From NCBI RefSeq assembly GCF_004011695.2, contig NC_082413.1:248001-312000 (forward strand): DNA of 64,000 bases, read 5' to 3'. How positions within the stretch are numbered: position 1 is the first letter of the stretch; each line of letters opens with the position of its first letter. A model generated the notes under the pieces. That model searched no databases and had not been told where the DNA came from. It saw only the letters and a program-made list of their open reading frames with translations. This document shows positions 43,202 through 53,282 of the stretch, piece after piece. The DNA comes from Ascochyta rabiei (taxonomy: Eukaryota > Ascomycota > Dothideomycetes > Pleosporales > Didymellaceae). The position numbers and the translations under genes are program-made.

Positions 43202-46123
43202 ATGCTTCAGGACGACAGTAGGCGCGAGAGAGCTGAATTAAGCAAGGATAAAGAACAACCCTCGACCTCCAAGCTTGTTTCTGTCCCTCTCGTATCAGGC
43301 CGAGTCAAAAATGACCCTGTGCCGGAGCCCACTGACGTCAGAAGTTTACCTTCATCACCACCGTCAATAATTCCAGCCTCGTCAAAATACAACCTTCCGA
43401 AAAATGAACCGAGTACCCCGGAAAGCGCTTTTCCTGCGGCATACGACACCTTAAAAACATTCCCGTCGGCTATTGACCCCATTCCTGGGCTATCAAAGTC
43501 TCTTCTCGACGTGTATGCGAGACCATACGTCCCCTCCGAGCTGCGATCTATCAACGAAGAAGTGCCAGATGATGTAATTATCACCGAAAAGAAACACAAA
43601 ATCGAGTTCGGAGCGTACTCTCGGAAGTTTGTTGGGTCGGAGTTTCTAAACTACCAACCATCTGTAGTTTACAAATGGCCTAAAGAAGAACCGCCGAAAT
43701 CAACTGAGCTTACTGAGCAGTCATACATACAATGTTTCGCATCACTATTGCAGCAGGAAAATCTTGCAAGGGAACAAGAAAACGAGGGTTATGCATTGTA
43801 CAAAGTCCCACTGCAAGCCATACCGAGCCTCGACGACCACTACCTTTGGGCTTTGTCTATCCCTGGGCTACGAGAAGATAGCCCACTTGTTGAGCTGGGC
43901 GATACTCTGCAAATTCGCCACCTATGGGTAGATCACACTGGCAATCTTGCCCCAGTACCCACACTGTTCCAAGCCGATAGCAAATCATATGTTGCCTACA
44001 AGTCTTGGACCGGTAAACAGTTTGATGCTTCTGTGTACAACGTCAGCAGGGTCATCGAGACTGCATACTTAAGGATAGACGGCCTTGCTCAACGTTCGCT
44101 GCACTATGGTCAAAATATCCTGCCAATAGCTGTAAATGTGGTCTTCCCACTCAAGCAGAATTTGCTAGCAGACCAGCGTAGAGCTTTACTATTTTGTGGC
44201 CGATGCCTCGAGGGAATTACCCAGTACCGGAAAGAGATTACGACTAACTTCAATGGGCCTTCCAAGTCCTCAACTGAGTCGCAATCTCTCCCAATACCCT
44301 CAGCCTCGCTCCTTACCTCTCAGAACGACTGGATTCGCAGGATGTTATTCCCAGCAGAAATTGACGGAGAGTTTCAAACACAGCTGAGAAGAGTTCCCCA
44401 CCGAGCACTGTTCGACCACGCCATCAATTATGAGCAAGCTCAGGCTGTGGATTCGGTATGTGCTGTTGATTATGGAACTCTCCCCTTCATCATTAGTGGC
44501 CCACCTGGAACTGGAAAAACGAAAACGTTGGTAGAAGTCGCCATGCAGCTCCTGAATTCCACAGATGTTGCGCACATGCTAATATGTGCGCCTTCTGAAG
44601 CTGCAGCAGATACTCTGGCGATAAGGTTGAAGCAGTATCTCACTTCAAAACAACTTCTTCGATGCAACAGGCCAAACAGAGCTGAGAACGAAGTACCAAA
44701 CGAACTGCTGCCATACTGCTACATGCAAGATGGCATGTTCTATTTACCACCATTCAAGGTACTCCTATCGTTCAACGTCGTGATCACATCGTGTCGCGAT
44801 GCAGCCATGCTTGCAGAGTCCCGACTGGCAAACGCAGACCTCTGGAACATAGAGCAAGAGATGATGTCAGCTTTCCATCCTGAAGGCAAACCAACAATCC
44901 CTTCACTTCACTGGGGTGCCTTATTGCTCGACGAAGCTGCACAGGCAACTGAGGTCGACGTCCTACCAGCCATTAGCGTCGTCTGCCCGCCAGCTGCATA
45001 CCCTCAAGATCATGTGCAGCCGCGCTTTGTCATGGCAGGTGATGAGAATCAACTCGGCCCACTCACCGCATCTCGCGACTCTAAGTTCTCCACCTCCCTC
45101 TTCGCACGCCTCCTCACCCGGCCTATTTTTTCTAACCATCTACTCTCTCGCTCCAAGATCAAACCTTCATTAAGTCCACCCGTACTCAAACGCTCCATGC
45201 TACCAATTCTCTATCCTCCTTTCACAAATCTAATCCGCAACTACCGCTCACACCCTGCAATCCTCAGCGTGCCCTCCTCACACTTCTACCACGACACCCT
45301 CATCCCAGGAGCGCCTCTCTGCAACACACCTCTCCAGGCATCTTCCTTCTGGCGTGGTCGCATGTGGCCTGTTCTCTACATACCACACACCGGCCACGAC
45401 GAAATCGAGCGCGACAACGGCGGGTGGTACAACATCAGCGAAGCGCGACTCGCGTGTTCCATTGCGCAAAAACTGGTCTTCGAGTCCGGTGTGCTGCAGC
45501 CAGATATCTGCATCATGTCGCCGTTCGCGGCACAGGTCAAGCTCTTGCGCTCCATAATCAGGAGCGAGCGCTACGCCGGCGGGATAGGGTTGTGGGACGT
45601 GAACATCGGGCCCGTAGAGGCGTTCCAGGGGCTGGAGAAGAGGGTTGTGATTATCTGTACGACGAGGACGAGGCAGAGGTTCGTTGAGCGCGATGTGAAG
45701 ATAGGGGCGGGGCTGGTCGAGCAGAAGAGGAAGATGAACGTGGCATTGACGAGGGCAAAAGAGGCATTGTTCGTTATTGGGAGTCCGGAGGTGTTGGGTG
45801 CGGATGAGCACTGGCGTGCTTGGATGACCTTTTGTTCAAGGAATGGGTTAGTGGATGACTCGCAGCAGGTGTGGAAAGACAGAGAGCTGTACAAAAATGA
45901 AAAGGTTGGCGTGTTAGAGCGTGCTTTGATCGCTCAAGCGGATGGACTGCGCGAGAAGCAGTGGCCATCTTTAGGTGCAGCTGCGGCTGGCTACGACATA
46001 GATGGAGGAGAGTACGAAGCTTGGGCTGAGGGCTTGCGGCAGGCATTGGACGAAGAGGTCGATCAAGAAGAGTATGACGACGAGGCAGATGGCACGCTGG
46101 AAGAGAACGGAGAGATCAAGTGA
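43202..46123 (+). CDS. Superfamily 1 RNA/DNA helicase, Upf1/MOV10-like
   Basis: Intronless, 973 residues. All major SF1B motifs are present in order: a Q-like segment YEQAQAVDSV, motif I GPPGTGKTKT (about 432), motif II LLLDEAAQATE (about 573), motif III GDENQLGPL (about 613), motif IV IRNYRSHP, motif V EAFQGLEKRVVI (about 805) and motif VI NVALTRAKEALFVIG (about 845). The DEAA box and the arrangement fit the Upf1/MOV10/SDE3 group. The N-terminal 400 residues are lineage-specific: no Upf1 CH zinc domain and no R3H motif are visible. The first 60 residues are Ser/Pro-rich. The C-terminus is acidic. Possible roles include RNA surveillance or small-RNA/transposon silencing; the sequence does not decide. 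Confidence 0.88.
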   Translation: MLQDDSRRERAELSKDKEQPSTSKLVSVPLVSGRVKNDPVPEPTDVRSLPSSPPSIIPASSKYNLPKNEPSTPESAFPAAYDTLKTFPSAIDPIPGLSKSLLDVYARPYVPSELRSINEEVPDDVIITEKKHKIEFGAYSRKFVGSEFLNYQPSVVYKWPKEEPPKSTELTEQSYIQCFASLLQQENLAREQENEGYALYKVPLQAIPSLDDHYLWALSIPGLREDSPLVELGDTLQIRHLWVDHTGNLAPVPTLFQADSKSYVAYKSWTGKQFDASVYNVSRVIETAYLRIDGLAQRSLHYGQNILPIAVNVVFPLKQNLLADQRRALLFCGRCLEGITQYRKEITTNFNGPSKSSTESQSLPIPSASLLTSQNDWIRRMLFPAEIDGEFQTQLRRVPHRALFDHAINYEQAQAVDSVCAVDYGTLPFIISGPPGTGKTKTLVEVAMQLLNSTDVAHMLICAPSEAAADTLAIRLKQYLTSKQLLRCNRPNRAENEVPNELLPYCYMQDGMFYLPPFKVLLSFNVVITSCRDAAMLAESRLANADLWNIEQEMMSAFHPEGKPTIPSLHWGALLLDEAAQATEVDVLPAISVVCPPAAYPQDHVQPRFVMAGDENQLGPLTASRDSKFSTSLFARLLTRPIFSNHLLSRSKIKPSLSPPVLKRSMLPILYPPFTNLIRNYRSHPAILSVPSSHFYHDTLIPGAPLCNTPLQASSFWRGRMWPVLYIPHTGHDEIERDNGGWYNISEARLACSIAQKLVFESGVLQPDICIMSPFAAQVKLLRSIIRSERYAGGIGLWDVNIGPVEAFQGLEKRVVIICTTRTRQRFVERDVKIGAGLVEQKRKMNVALTRAKEALFVIGSPEVLGADEHWRAWMTFCSRNGLVDDSQQVWKDRELYKNEKVGVLERALIAQADGLREKQWPSLGAAAAGYDIDGGEYEAWAEGLRQALDEEVDQEEYDDEADGTLEENGEIK

Positions 46124-46213
46124 AGACTCACACAGCGCTCGAGCAAACATAAGGGAACAGTCTAGACACACGCAATGCCGAAACCAATGCATGTTTATAC
46201 TTCACACACAGTA

Positions 46214-46338
46214 CAAGGGGGGTGCCTAAACAGAGTAGAAATACGAACCGCTTGCACTGAGCATCTAGTGATCTTTTACAAGAAGAAAACCCCGGCTGCG
46301 GCAACTTGTATTTCTACTCCGTTCAGGCACCCCCCTTG
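46214..46338. mobile_element. Miniature inverted-repeat transposable element (MITE), 125 bp, TA target-site duplication
   Basis: Terminal inverted repeats of 31 bp lie at 46214-46244 and 46308-46338 and match at 29 of 31 positions. They begin CAAGGGGGGTGCC. A TA dinucleotide flanks each end (46212-46213 and 46339-46340), as expected for a Tc1/mariner-type target-site duplication. The 63-bp centre has no open frame, so the element is non-autonomous. The two TIR mismatches are A in the left arm against G in the reverse-complemented right arm; transitions of this kind could reflect RIP or ordinary decay. It sits 91 bp after the helicase stop, in its probable 3' UTR, so a transcript would carry a long hairpin. 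Confidence 0.85.
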
Positions 46339-46506
46339 TATACCTAAACATACGATCATCCACACAAAGATAGTCTACACCGCACAAAACCTAGCCCACC
46401 GCAAAGCAAGCGAAAGAGCGAAAGCTCGCCCCACCAAAAAGAAAGAACCTTGCTCTCCAAATCACTACTCCTCGCGTTCAGGTGGGTAGACAGACGACAG
46501 AAAAAC

Positions 46507-46512
46507 AAAAAA
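46507..46512 (-). terminator. RNA polymerase III terminator of tRNA-Ser
   Basis: Six A on the plus strand are six T on the tRNA's strand. They follow directly after the tRNA 3' end, separated by one base, and a second T run lies just beyond. Confidence 0.85.
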
Positions 46513-46513
46513 G

Positions 46514-46594
46514 CGACGTTGGCAGGATTCGAACCTACGCTCCCAAGGGAAACAGATTTCAAGTCTGTCGCGATAACCACTCCGCCACAACGCC
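46514..46594 (-). tRNA. tRNA-Ser (anticodon UGA)
   Basis: Cloverleaf read on minus: acceptor GGCGTTG pairs with CAACGTC (one G-U pair), discriminator G. The anticodon loop CTTGAAA sits on a CAGA/TCTG stem and gives anticodon TGA. A long variable arm (class II tRNA) and the T arm GTAGGTTCGAATCCTGC are present. The A box (TGGCGGAGTGG) and B box (GGTTCGAATCC) match the consensus. There is no intron. It decodes UCA and related serine codons in the cytosol. The gene is 175 bp from the MITE. Confidence 0.96.
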
Positions 46595-47035
46595 GAATGT
46601 TTCGATAAATATTACTCCAGTAAAATAGAATATATAATCATTTAACATCGAGAGCTTGACGGTTCACCCGTGTCGAAAGGATGTACAGAGAGCAAGGGAC
46701 CGAGTGGGGCCGCGGGGCCGCGGGACCGTGCTTAAGGCTGTAGAGACGTGCATGAGAAGTGACATGGTGATGTTATTCTTGTATCGTACAGGTCGTGCAG
46801 AGATGTTTGTTCTATGAGGTGCACAAACCGAGAAAAGGGGTGTGATGGTTCTAGGGAGAGTCGTTCGATTATTGCGCCTCAATTTGAGCAAATGGTGTAA
46901 CGCCTTCTTCTTAAAACGCCTGCATCCTCTACATTGAGATGAGTAAAATATAACACCTGCCATCTACACAAGAGACGTAGGAGAACATATGTCGACATCC
47001 TCAACGTTGTAGTCAAGTTGATCCTTCTCGGACGC

Positions 47036-50000
47036 TCACTGCTGCGGCGCTAGCCCAGCGTTAGCAATCTCTGTGGCAAAGTACAAATCCATGTCCATGT
47101 CAAAAGCCAACTCGTTATCGTCCCACGCCATACTCGGCGCACTCACATCCATGGCGCTCGTACTGGCAGAGCTGATTGGTATCGAGGGCTCCAAGCCCGC
47201 ACTTGTGGCTGGGTTCTGGAATTCCGTTGGGAGCTGGTCCCAGGTGGGGAGGGGGAAGTCGTCCAATGCCATGCTCACATCGGCAAGGTGTAGACATTCG
47301 GTGTCGATGCAATTCTGCTCTGTGATAGGCGCCATAGCCATAGTCGACGCGCGACGTGATGCCGTTGTGGTCGGTGATGCGGAAGTGGATCCTGTCAGGC
47401 CAGGCACGCTTGGTGACTGAGTAGAGAGTTGGCGCGCCTGCCCATACATAGACAGTATGCCTGACAACGAGCACTCAAATGCCAGTCGTTGATCGGGGTC
47501 GGTCGCGGGCAAGTCTAGAACGTTGAAGTTGGCAAGGTTAAAGCTGGGATCTAGTTGCGCAGTGGAATTCAGACCGAGATCTTCGTAGACGTCGTGGTGT
47601 GCATTGATACCTGCGAAGATTAGCATAACACTTGAATTGTATGTGTTGATGATATGTGTACCTGATACTTGGATGTTATCGCCGATACCGTGCGCCTTCT
47701 TGAAGAGGCTGAGCCACTCCGGGTTATCGGCTGCGGTTTGGTTCCATGGATCGTCAGGCTCGCCGTACAAGATTCTACGAGCCTCTACTTGTAACATTTC
47801 GTCCGTGACTGTGCCAGTACCTTGCTCTTCAGCGTGCTTGCGAGCAAACTGTCCTAGGCGCAGCGTCAGGATTTCCCAGCAAGTTGCGCTGGGCTGGTTC
47901 TCCAGCGAGTCAGAGGAGTAGTCTTTGACTGTGGTGTTCTGTAGTACAATAGGGTGCACATTCTGCCCATTGCTTCGGTAGGCATCGGAAAGGTTGGTTG
48001 TGGGTAGGAGGTACTCAAGGTCTTTGCTCCCAAGCATTAAATTCATGCGCTGTGTCTCGGTCAGATTCGCATGCCTGACTGAACACATCTCTGGAAATCT
48101 TACACTACAACTATTCGCGTTCGATGCTGAAAACGGGAAGGGTGATCTGGTCTCGTTTGCGATCAGGTAGGGCGGCATGGCATTTGTCACATGCATGGCC
48201 ACTAAAGCGTCGAGGCCACGACAGCCCTTCCACTTCCTCATGTCGGCACCGTTCCGAAACTCTTTGGCCAGATGATCAACCCGATCTTGCCACTTTTCGA
48301 AATCCATGTTGCAGAAGCCGCATCTCGATCTGATGTACTGTGCTTGAGACTTCCATGACTCCATGTTGGCAGTCATCTTGCAGCCATGCATCAACCGCAG
48401 ATGTTGCCGCAGATGATCTTTGCGATAAAAAGTTCGAGACTCTATTCCCTTCTCCTCACAGGCAGAGTGGTTGTGAGTAGCGAGATGTTCCGTACTGGGT
48501 TCTAGCGCATCACAATAGACGCATTTGCTCTTGCCGGTTGTGGTGTCAGCAACGACCTCACCCAATGGTGCGCAGATCCACTTCTCTAGCGACAAGTGAA
48601 GGCTCTTCTCGTGTCTTGACCAGTCGTACTTGGACTTGAAGCGGTCGGTACAGAATGTGCATTGGAACAATCGAGGCACGTCCTCAACAGCCGCCTTCGG
48701 TGCTCGAGTTGAAACACGTCGCCGCCTGCGCCTCTCTTTCGACTTGAGACTGTTCATGGACCCGAGAGAGTGTTTGGAGCCATAAGAGAGAGCAGTGTTG
48801 TGGGAGCCGAGAGATCCAGATGACATGTTCGTGAATCCGGTCTCCAATGACGAAAGTGAAGGCGCCCTGAAGATTGAAAAGCTACCAGTGCTCTCGTGCG
48901 AGGGCAAATTTTGATAGCTGCTGCTGGCGCTTGATTGCTCGGGAAGGTCGAAGGTTTCTACGGCCTGGGCAATAGCTGTAAGCGGAGCAGGCTCGTTTTC
49001 GGGAGGAGAGTGCTTCCATCGCTCGAAAGGATCTATCGCGAGTTAACCGAAACAACTCTGCTGTTGTACCGTCGGCACACTCCAGGCAGTGTCACGACTG
49101 GATTTTAATCTGTCAAGGCTTGCTCGACACTGCTCACTAACACGGAATTTGGAGAACCGTCCAGTGATATCCGTCGACGTTTGCGAAGAAACAGGCTTGT
49201 TAGGGGAATGCTTACTCAGAGACTCCCAGGTTCTACCCGCTGGAATATTGATAACTTCTGTCGATGGTCGAATACTGGGCGAAGAGCTGCGTTTGGGTCG
49301 CGCTTTCTGTCTTCGCCGTGTGTTGGCCATCCAATTAGATATCTGACCCAGCGAAAGATCAGTCTGTTGGCATAGAGCCTCTTTCTCCTCTTCAGTTGGG
49401 TAGGGGTGGTCGCAATGCTCCATCATCCATTCCTTCAAGATCTTGACGGCCGCTCGTGGGAATCGAGCAGCAGCAGCACCTTTCTTGGGACCAAGATCTC
49501 CACTTTCGTCATCGATAGGACCAACGTGACCTTTCGACCTTAACTGCTTTCTGCGAGTGAGACCACCAATTTGGTGGACATCATCCTCCCCCACGACATC
49601 TAGCGTGTCCACTGCAGTCCTTTGCGTTCGGTAGGGCATCAACTCTGGGTTTGAGAAGCTACATGGTCGAAAGAGATTGTTGCATGGAGAGCAGCCCGAT
49701 GTGCCATCGCCCTTGGCGTTATAGATAAAGCATTCGAGGGATCTTGAACGACAGTAGTCGCAAGGGTTGGCGGGCTTTTGGTAACCTGGTAACCAACTAG
49801 AAAAGTCTGTGTTGAAGTCATAGTCTTCCGCCTGCAACTTGGCTGGTTCCAAAAGAGCATCAAGTATTTCACTGAGACGTGTCAGTTCTGTATTTGGGCA
49901 GGGACTCTATTCTCATCGCGTATGTTCAAGACTCGCATGTACTGAGCGATATCAAAGCCAGGGTGAGACGTAGTAGGCTTTACTGGGTAGAGCAGATGGC

Positions 50001-50145
50001 AGTATTTCGTGCAAACTTGGCAGGCCACTTACCTCTCGCTTGACTGCGTCGCCGAGGCATCTTGCCGAAGCTCTTGGTGCATATCAGGTACAGCTGCTTC
50101 ACCAAAATCGAAGAATTGCGCCATGTCGGCGTTTGGAGCGGCCAT
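47036..50145 (-). CDS. Homeodomain (TALE/KN type) plus C2H2 zinc-finger transcription factor
   Basis: Four exons on minus: 50145-50033, 49871-49081, 49032-47662 and 47610-47036, giving 949 residues. Introns are 161, 48 and 51 nt. Exon 1 encodes MAAPNADMAQFFDFGEAA. A Cys-rich segment CDYCRSRSLECF...CSPCNNLFRPC near 75 resembles a zinc cluster. A homeobox KN domain spans about 168-231 (FPRAAVKILKEWMMEHCDHP...QISNWMANTRRRQKA). C2H2-type fingers follow: FQCTFCTDRFKSKYDWSRHE near 423, KCVYCDALEP, RKDHLRQHLRLMHGC, and CGFCNMDF. The 51-nt intron is in frame and stop-free, so retention would add 17 residues. I place it as an intron because of the GCTAAT branch point and CAG end. Nuclear DNA-binding regulator; targets unknown. 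Confidence 0.88.
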
Positions 50146-51197
50146 AACGAGGGCCAATTGGAGCTAATTTGTCATACGACAATTATCGCCAGGAAGGGGG
50201 AAAAGAGTGAAGACTAACACGCCCTCCGCATGGAATGGGAAATGTCGAAAGTGGTTATAAGGCGTGAATGCAAGCTGGAGTGATAAGTGCCCTAGAAGAG
50301 GCCTGCTTAGAGTCAGATCGGAGCGTGCTAGTCGTAACAAGAGCGGTTTAGCGTGAGAATGTCAACTCGAAGGGCGCGCAGCTGAATGACGGACCCGTAA
50401 AATTTTGGTGGGGTACCAACAATTCACAGGAGCCGCCTGGAGTTCTGCTGACTCGGGCATCTCTATCACCGATTATCGCAGCCTTGGAGCCACGATTGTT
50501 CTTCGATGCCGCATCTGTGTCCGACAGGCTTTGAGGTAAATTCAGATTTTGTTCGATCCCTTACCAACAATAACATGTCACGGGCGTTGCGTTACGCGAG
50601 GGAACCTCCAGACAGTGGGCCCAGGCAATCCGGGGTCTCTACCGGAACCAACGTGAAATGTCCGAGAAGGCCACATGCGTGCTTCGTCGCGATACGTTTG
50701 TAAGCTGCAAGGCGCTTACCATAAGACCTGCAGTGCGCAGACACAACTGTGTGAGAAGGGGCCTCATTCGCGGGGTGGTGCACGCAGTTGCGAACTGAAC
50801 GGTGAGCGGCATGACCCGTACTGCTTTTACCCGATGACCTATCACGTGCACGTCCTGAACATGCCCGATCTCGGGCGTGCTGTTCAATGTCTGGACTTAT
50901 TGATACGTCGTAGAACAGAATGGAAGCTCTATTTTGAGGGACGAAGACGATAGTTTTACGTTTGCACCTGCCGAAAGACAATACCCTCGCTATGCTGTAA
51001 GACGGTCGAGGAGAGGTCCTCCAAGTGCCGAGTAAGAAAGGTGGATCGACCCAGGCTGATGCCGGTACATGCCAAAGTTTGGAGTCGCGCTATTAATGCG
51101 CAGGATAATTGCTGTTTGTGGATGAAAGGGCCTGACCTGGCTAGGGTGGAAGGCACCGTAGATGGCAGACACGCGGTCGACCGCAGCACAAGACGTC
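50146..51197. other. Intergenic region, no gene recognised
   Basis: About 1.05 kb upstream of the homeodomain factor and downstream of the next minus-strand gene. Small overlapping frames on both strands (50506-50981) carry no domain. The promoter of the homeodomain factor should lie at its left end. Confidence 0.5.
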
Positions 51198-51925
51198 TCA
51201 GTGGTAGCCAGGCGGCATTCGACCATACCCAGGATGCTGCATCGGCGGCGAAGGCACTTGTGGGGGTGCCATTCTCATCAGACCATGGACAGCTGGATGC
51301 CCCATCGCTCCAGCACTATCCCTTCGCTTCTTCCTCTTCAACCTATCCGTCCCCACTCTCGAGTTCTCGCCGGCCATGTACCCTCTATCCTGATACCCAG
51401 CCGCAGCAAATGGTGGTTCGACGACGCTGGGATGCTCCTCACCGGGTAGCCTCAGCTCGACAAGGCTGTAGAAGTAGTCGAGGACTTCGGGATAGCGAAG
51501 GACTGACGCCCGCCAGTCTAGGTCGATGCCGCGCTTGAATTCAGCGTGGGCTTCGGCGATCTGCGACTGCAGTTGCTGGATGTAAACGGGGTGAATAGGC
51601 GGCGTGCCAGAAAAGCGCATGTAGATGTCGTAGTGGGGCAATGAATTCAGATAGGCGGTTTGCGCGTGTTGACGGACCGAAGTCAGGCGCTTGAAGGCTA
51701 GTTGGATATGTGTGCGCGCGTGGGAGATTACCCAGTCTCTGTATGCCGATCAGCCTAGCACCTTGCTGAAGGAGCGTGTTGGAGGCCATACCGGATCACA
51801 GCCATCCTCTCGTCCATTGCTCTGCTCTCAGCCTGATCCAGAGCGATCTGGAGACGCTCTGATTCGCAGAGACATGCTGAATGTGGTGGTGCGCTACATA
51901 TTGCGCAGTTGGGCTCGGCATCCAT
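51198..51925 (-). CDS. Conserved uncharacterised fungal protein with N-terminal Cys-rich motif
   Basis: Two exons on minus, 51925-51792 and 51738-51198, join across a 53-nt intron (GTATGG...CTGATCGGCATACAG) into 224 residues. The first exon encodes MDAEPNCAICSAPPHSACLC, whose C-x2-C-x7-C-x1-C spacing could bind zinc. It is followed by a helical region ESERLQIALDQAESRAMDER and DWVISHARTHIQLAFKRLTS, then VLRYPEVLDYFYSLVELRLP. The C-terminal third is basic and Pro/Met-rich (RLKRKKRRDS, QHPGYGRMPPGYH), with a likely nuclear signal KRKKRR. I recognise this arrangement as widespread in Pezizomycotina but know no function. The exon 2 frame alone would miss the Cys motif. Confidence 0.8.
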
Positions 51926-52637
51926 TCTCAAAGCCCTCTTCAGAGGAGACGCTTATGCATGATAGCAGCCCGGCGTGGGTGGGTGTTTTTATGTAGCTGT
52001 GAGGCGAGCTAAACGTCAGAGTGGAGGTCAGAATGCAGGTGTGAGGCTGGCGTTGCAATGGCCAGGCACAGGCGGTGACAAGATGCATGTTACATGACGA
52101 CGGCTGGGAAGGACGGGCATGGGAATGGCTAGCCTTGTGCGGCTTATGAGATGGGTCACGTCTAGGTGATGCGTAATGAGTTGGCAGTTGCTAGAACCCA
52201 CTGATGCTCCCACCTCCTCGGCAACGCTAGAGGTGGCAGCTGTCTGGCTTTCTGTTCACATCAACGGGCCCGTGCTTCTGCTTCCGTGGATACGACTGTA
52301 GGATTACCATTACAATAACTTCTGGACACTCCGTCGTGGTGTTGAGCACAGCATCGTCTTTGCTGCACGGCTACCCCGCATTGTGGTTCAGCGTTAACTC
52401 CGACTCGGCGAGGCTGTCGGGCAGCGCGGCAACTCTTGCCCGGAATGGCTTGGCAGCAACTTTTGGAGCGATGCAATGCACAACAGCAACGCGTCTGTCA
52501 TCCCACGATCACGTATCGCAGCGACAATTGATTGCATAGTCGCAGTCGCAGTCCGCCACTCTACTGCCTTGCCGTGCCCCGTCCCAATAGCATCTTCTCC
52601 TACGCCACTCCCGGCATCCGCCTGACTTTCTTCCAAG
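51926..52637. other. Divergent intergenic region, promoters of the uncharacterised gene and SNU23
   Basis: About 710 bp with no supported gene. Frames such as 52336-52539 plus are antisense to others and carry no features. The leader just before 52638 is C/T-rich. Confidence 0.5.
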
Positions 52638-53282
52638 ATGAGCGGCAAAGCAGGCGCATATGGCACAACCGGAGGAGGCGACACAGACTTCAGGAAAACA
52701 TGGGATCGCGAAGAGATGGCCAAGAAGGCCAAGGAGAGGGAGGCGCAGGACCGCGAAGAGGCAAAGGAACGCTACGAAGCCAAAGCAGCCGGAAAGACGT
52801 ACAGGCGACGCGCATCGACGCCCGAGGACCTGCGGCAAACAGAAGCACGATCAGAGCGCATAGACTGGAGCAAAATGGTCGGCAAGCAAACGCTGACATC
52901 GGCGGCGGCGGCTGTAGGCAAGCGGGGGCGTGGTGCTGGTGCATACTGCCAGGCCTGTGACCTCACGTTCAAGGACAACATTCAGTACATCGAGCACTTG
53001 AACAGCAAGCAGCATTTGGTTGCAACAGGGCAGTCGGGCGAAGTACGGAGAGCCACGCTGGAGGAGGTACGGGATCGTCTGCGCTACCTGAAGAGGAAGA
53101 GAGACGAAGATGCCAAGAACGAGGTGATAGATATTGATGCACGCCTGGCGCTGGGCAGGGAGAAGATGGACCAAGAGGCTGAAGAGCGCAGGCGCAAGCG
53201 CAACGAGAAGCGAAGGGCCAAGAACAAGGGCGACAGCAATGCTATGGAATGGAAGGTTGACGGGGACGGTGTCATCGCCTGA
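52638..53282 (+). CDS. SNU23: U4/U6.U5 tri-snRNP protein Snu23 (ZMAT2 homologue)
   Basis: Intronless, 214 residues. Snu23 is a component of the spliceosomal B complex, where it contacts U6 snRNA near the 5' splice site together with Prp38. The N-terminal half has the family pattern DFRKTWDREEMAKKAKERE, then YRRRASTPEDL and RIDWSKMVGKQTL. A single U1-type C2H2 zinc finger, YCQACDLTFKDNIQYIEHLN followed by SKQH, lies at about 102-126. The C-terminal helix is strongly charged (EERRRKRNEKRRAK). Length and layout agree with ZMAT2/Snu23 of other organisms. Confidence 0.95.
   Translation: MSGKAGAYGTTGGGDTDFRKTWDREEMAKKAKEREAQDREEAKERYEAKAAGKTYRRRASTPEDLRQTEARSERIDWSKMVGKQTLTSAAAAVGKRGRGAGAYCQACDLTFKDNIQYIEHLNSKQHLVATGQSGEVRRATLEEVRDRLRYLKRKRDEDAKNEVIDIDARLALGREKMDQEAEERRRKRNEKRRAKNKGDSNAMEWKVDGDGVIA

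Larger units (their letters stand above)
46124..47035. other. Convergent intergenic region with MITE and tRNA
   Basis: Between the helicase stop and the transcription-factor stop. It contains the miniature inverted-repeat element at 46214-46338 and the tRNA-Ser gene at 46514-46594. The remainder (46600-47035) shows nothing recognisable. Confidence 0.6.

Noticed and set aside
49043..49080. Continuation of the homeodomain exon to a stop (TVQQQSCFG end)
   Set aside because: A GTGTGC donor at 49080 and TTAACTCGCGATAG acceptor at 49033 join exactly in frame to the zinc-finger exon.
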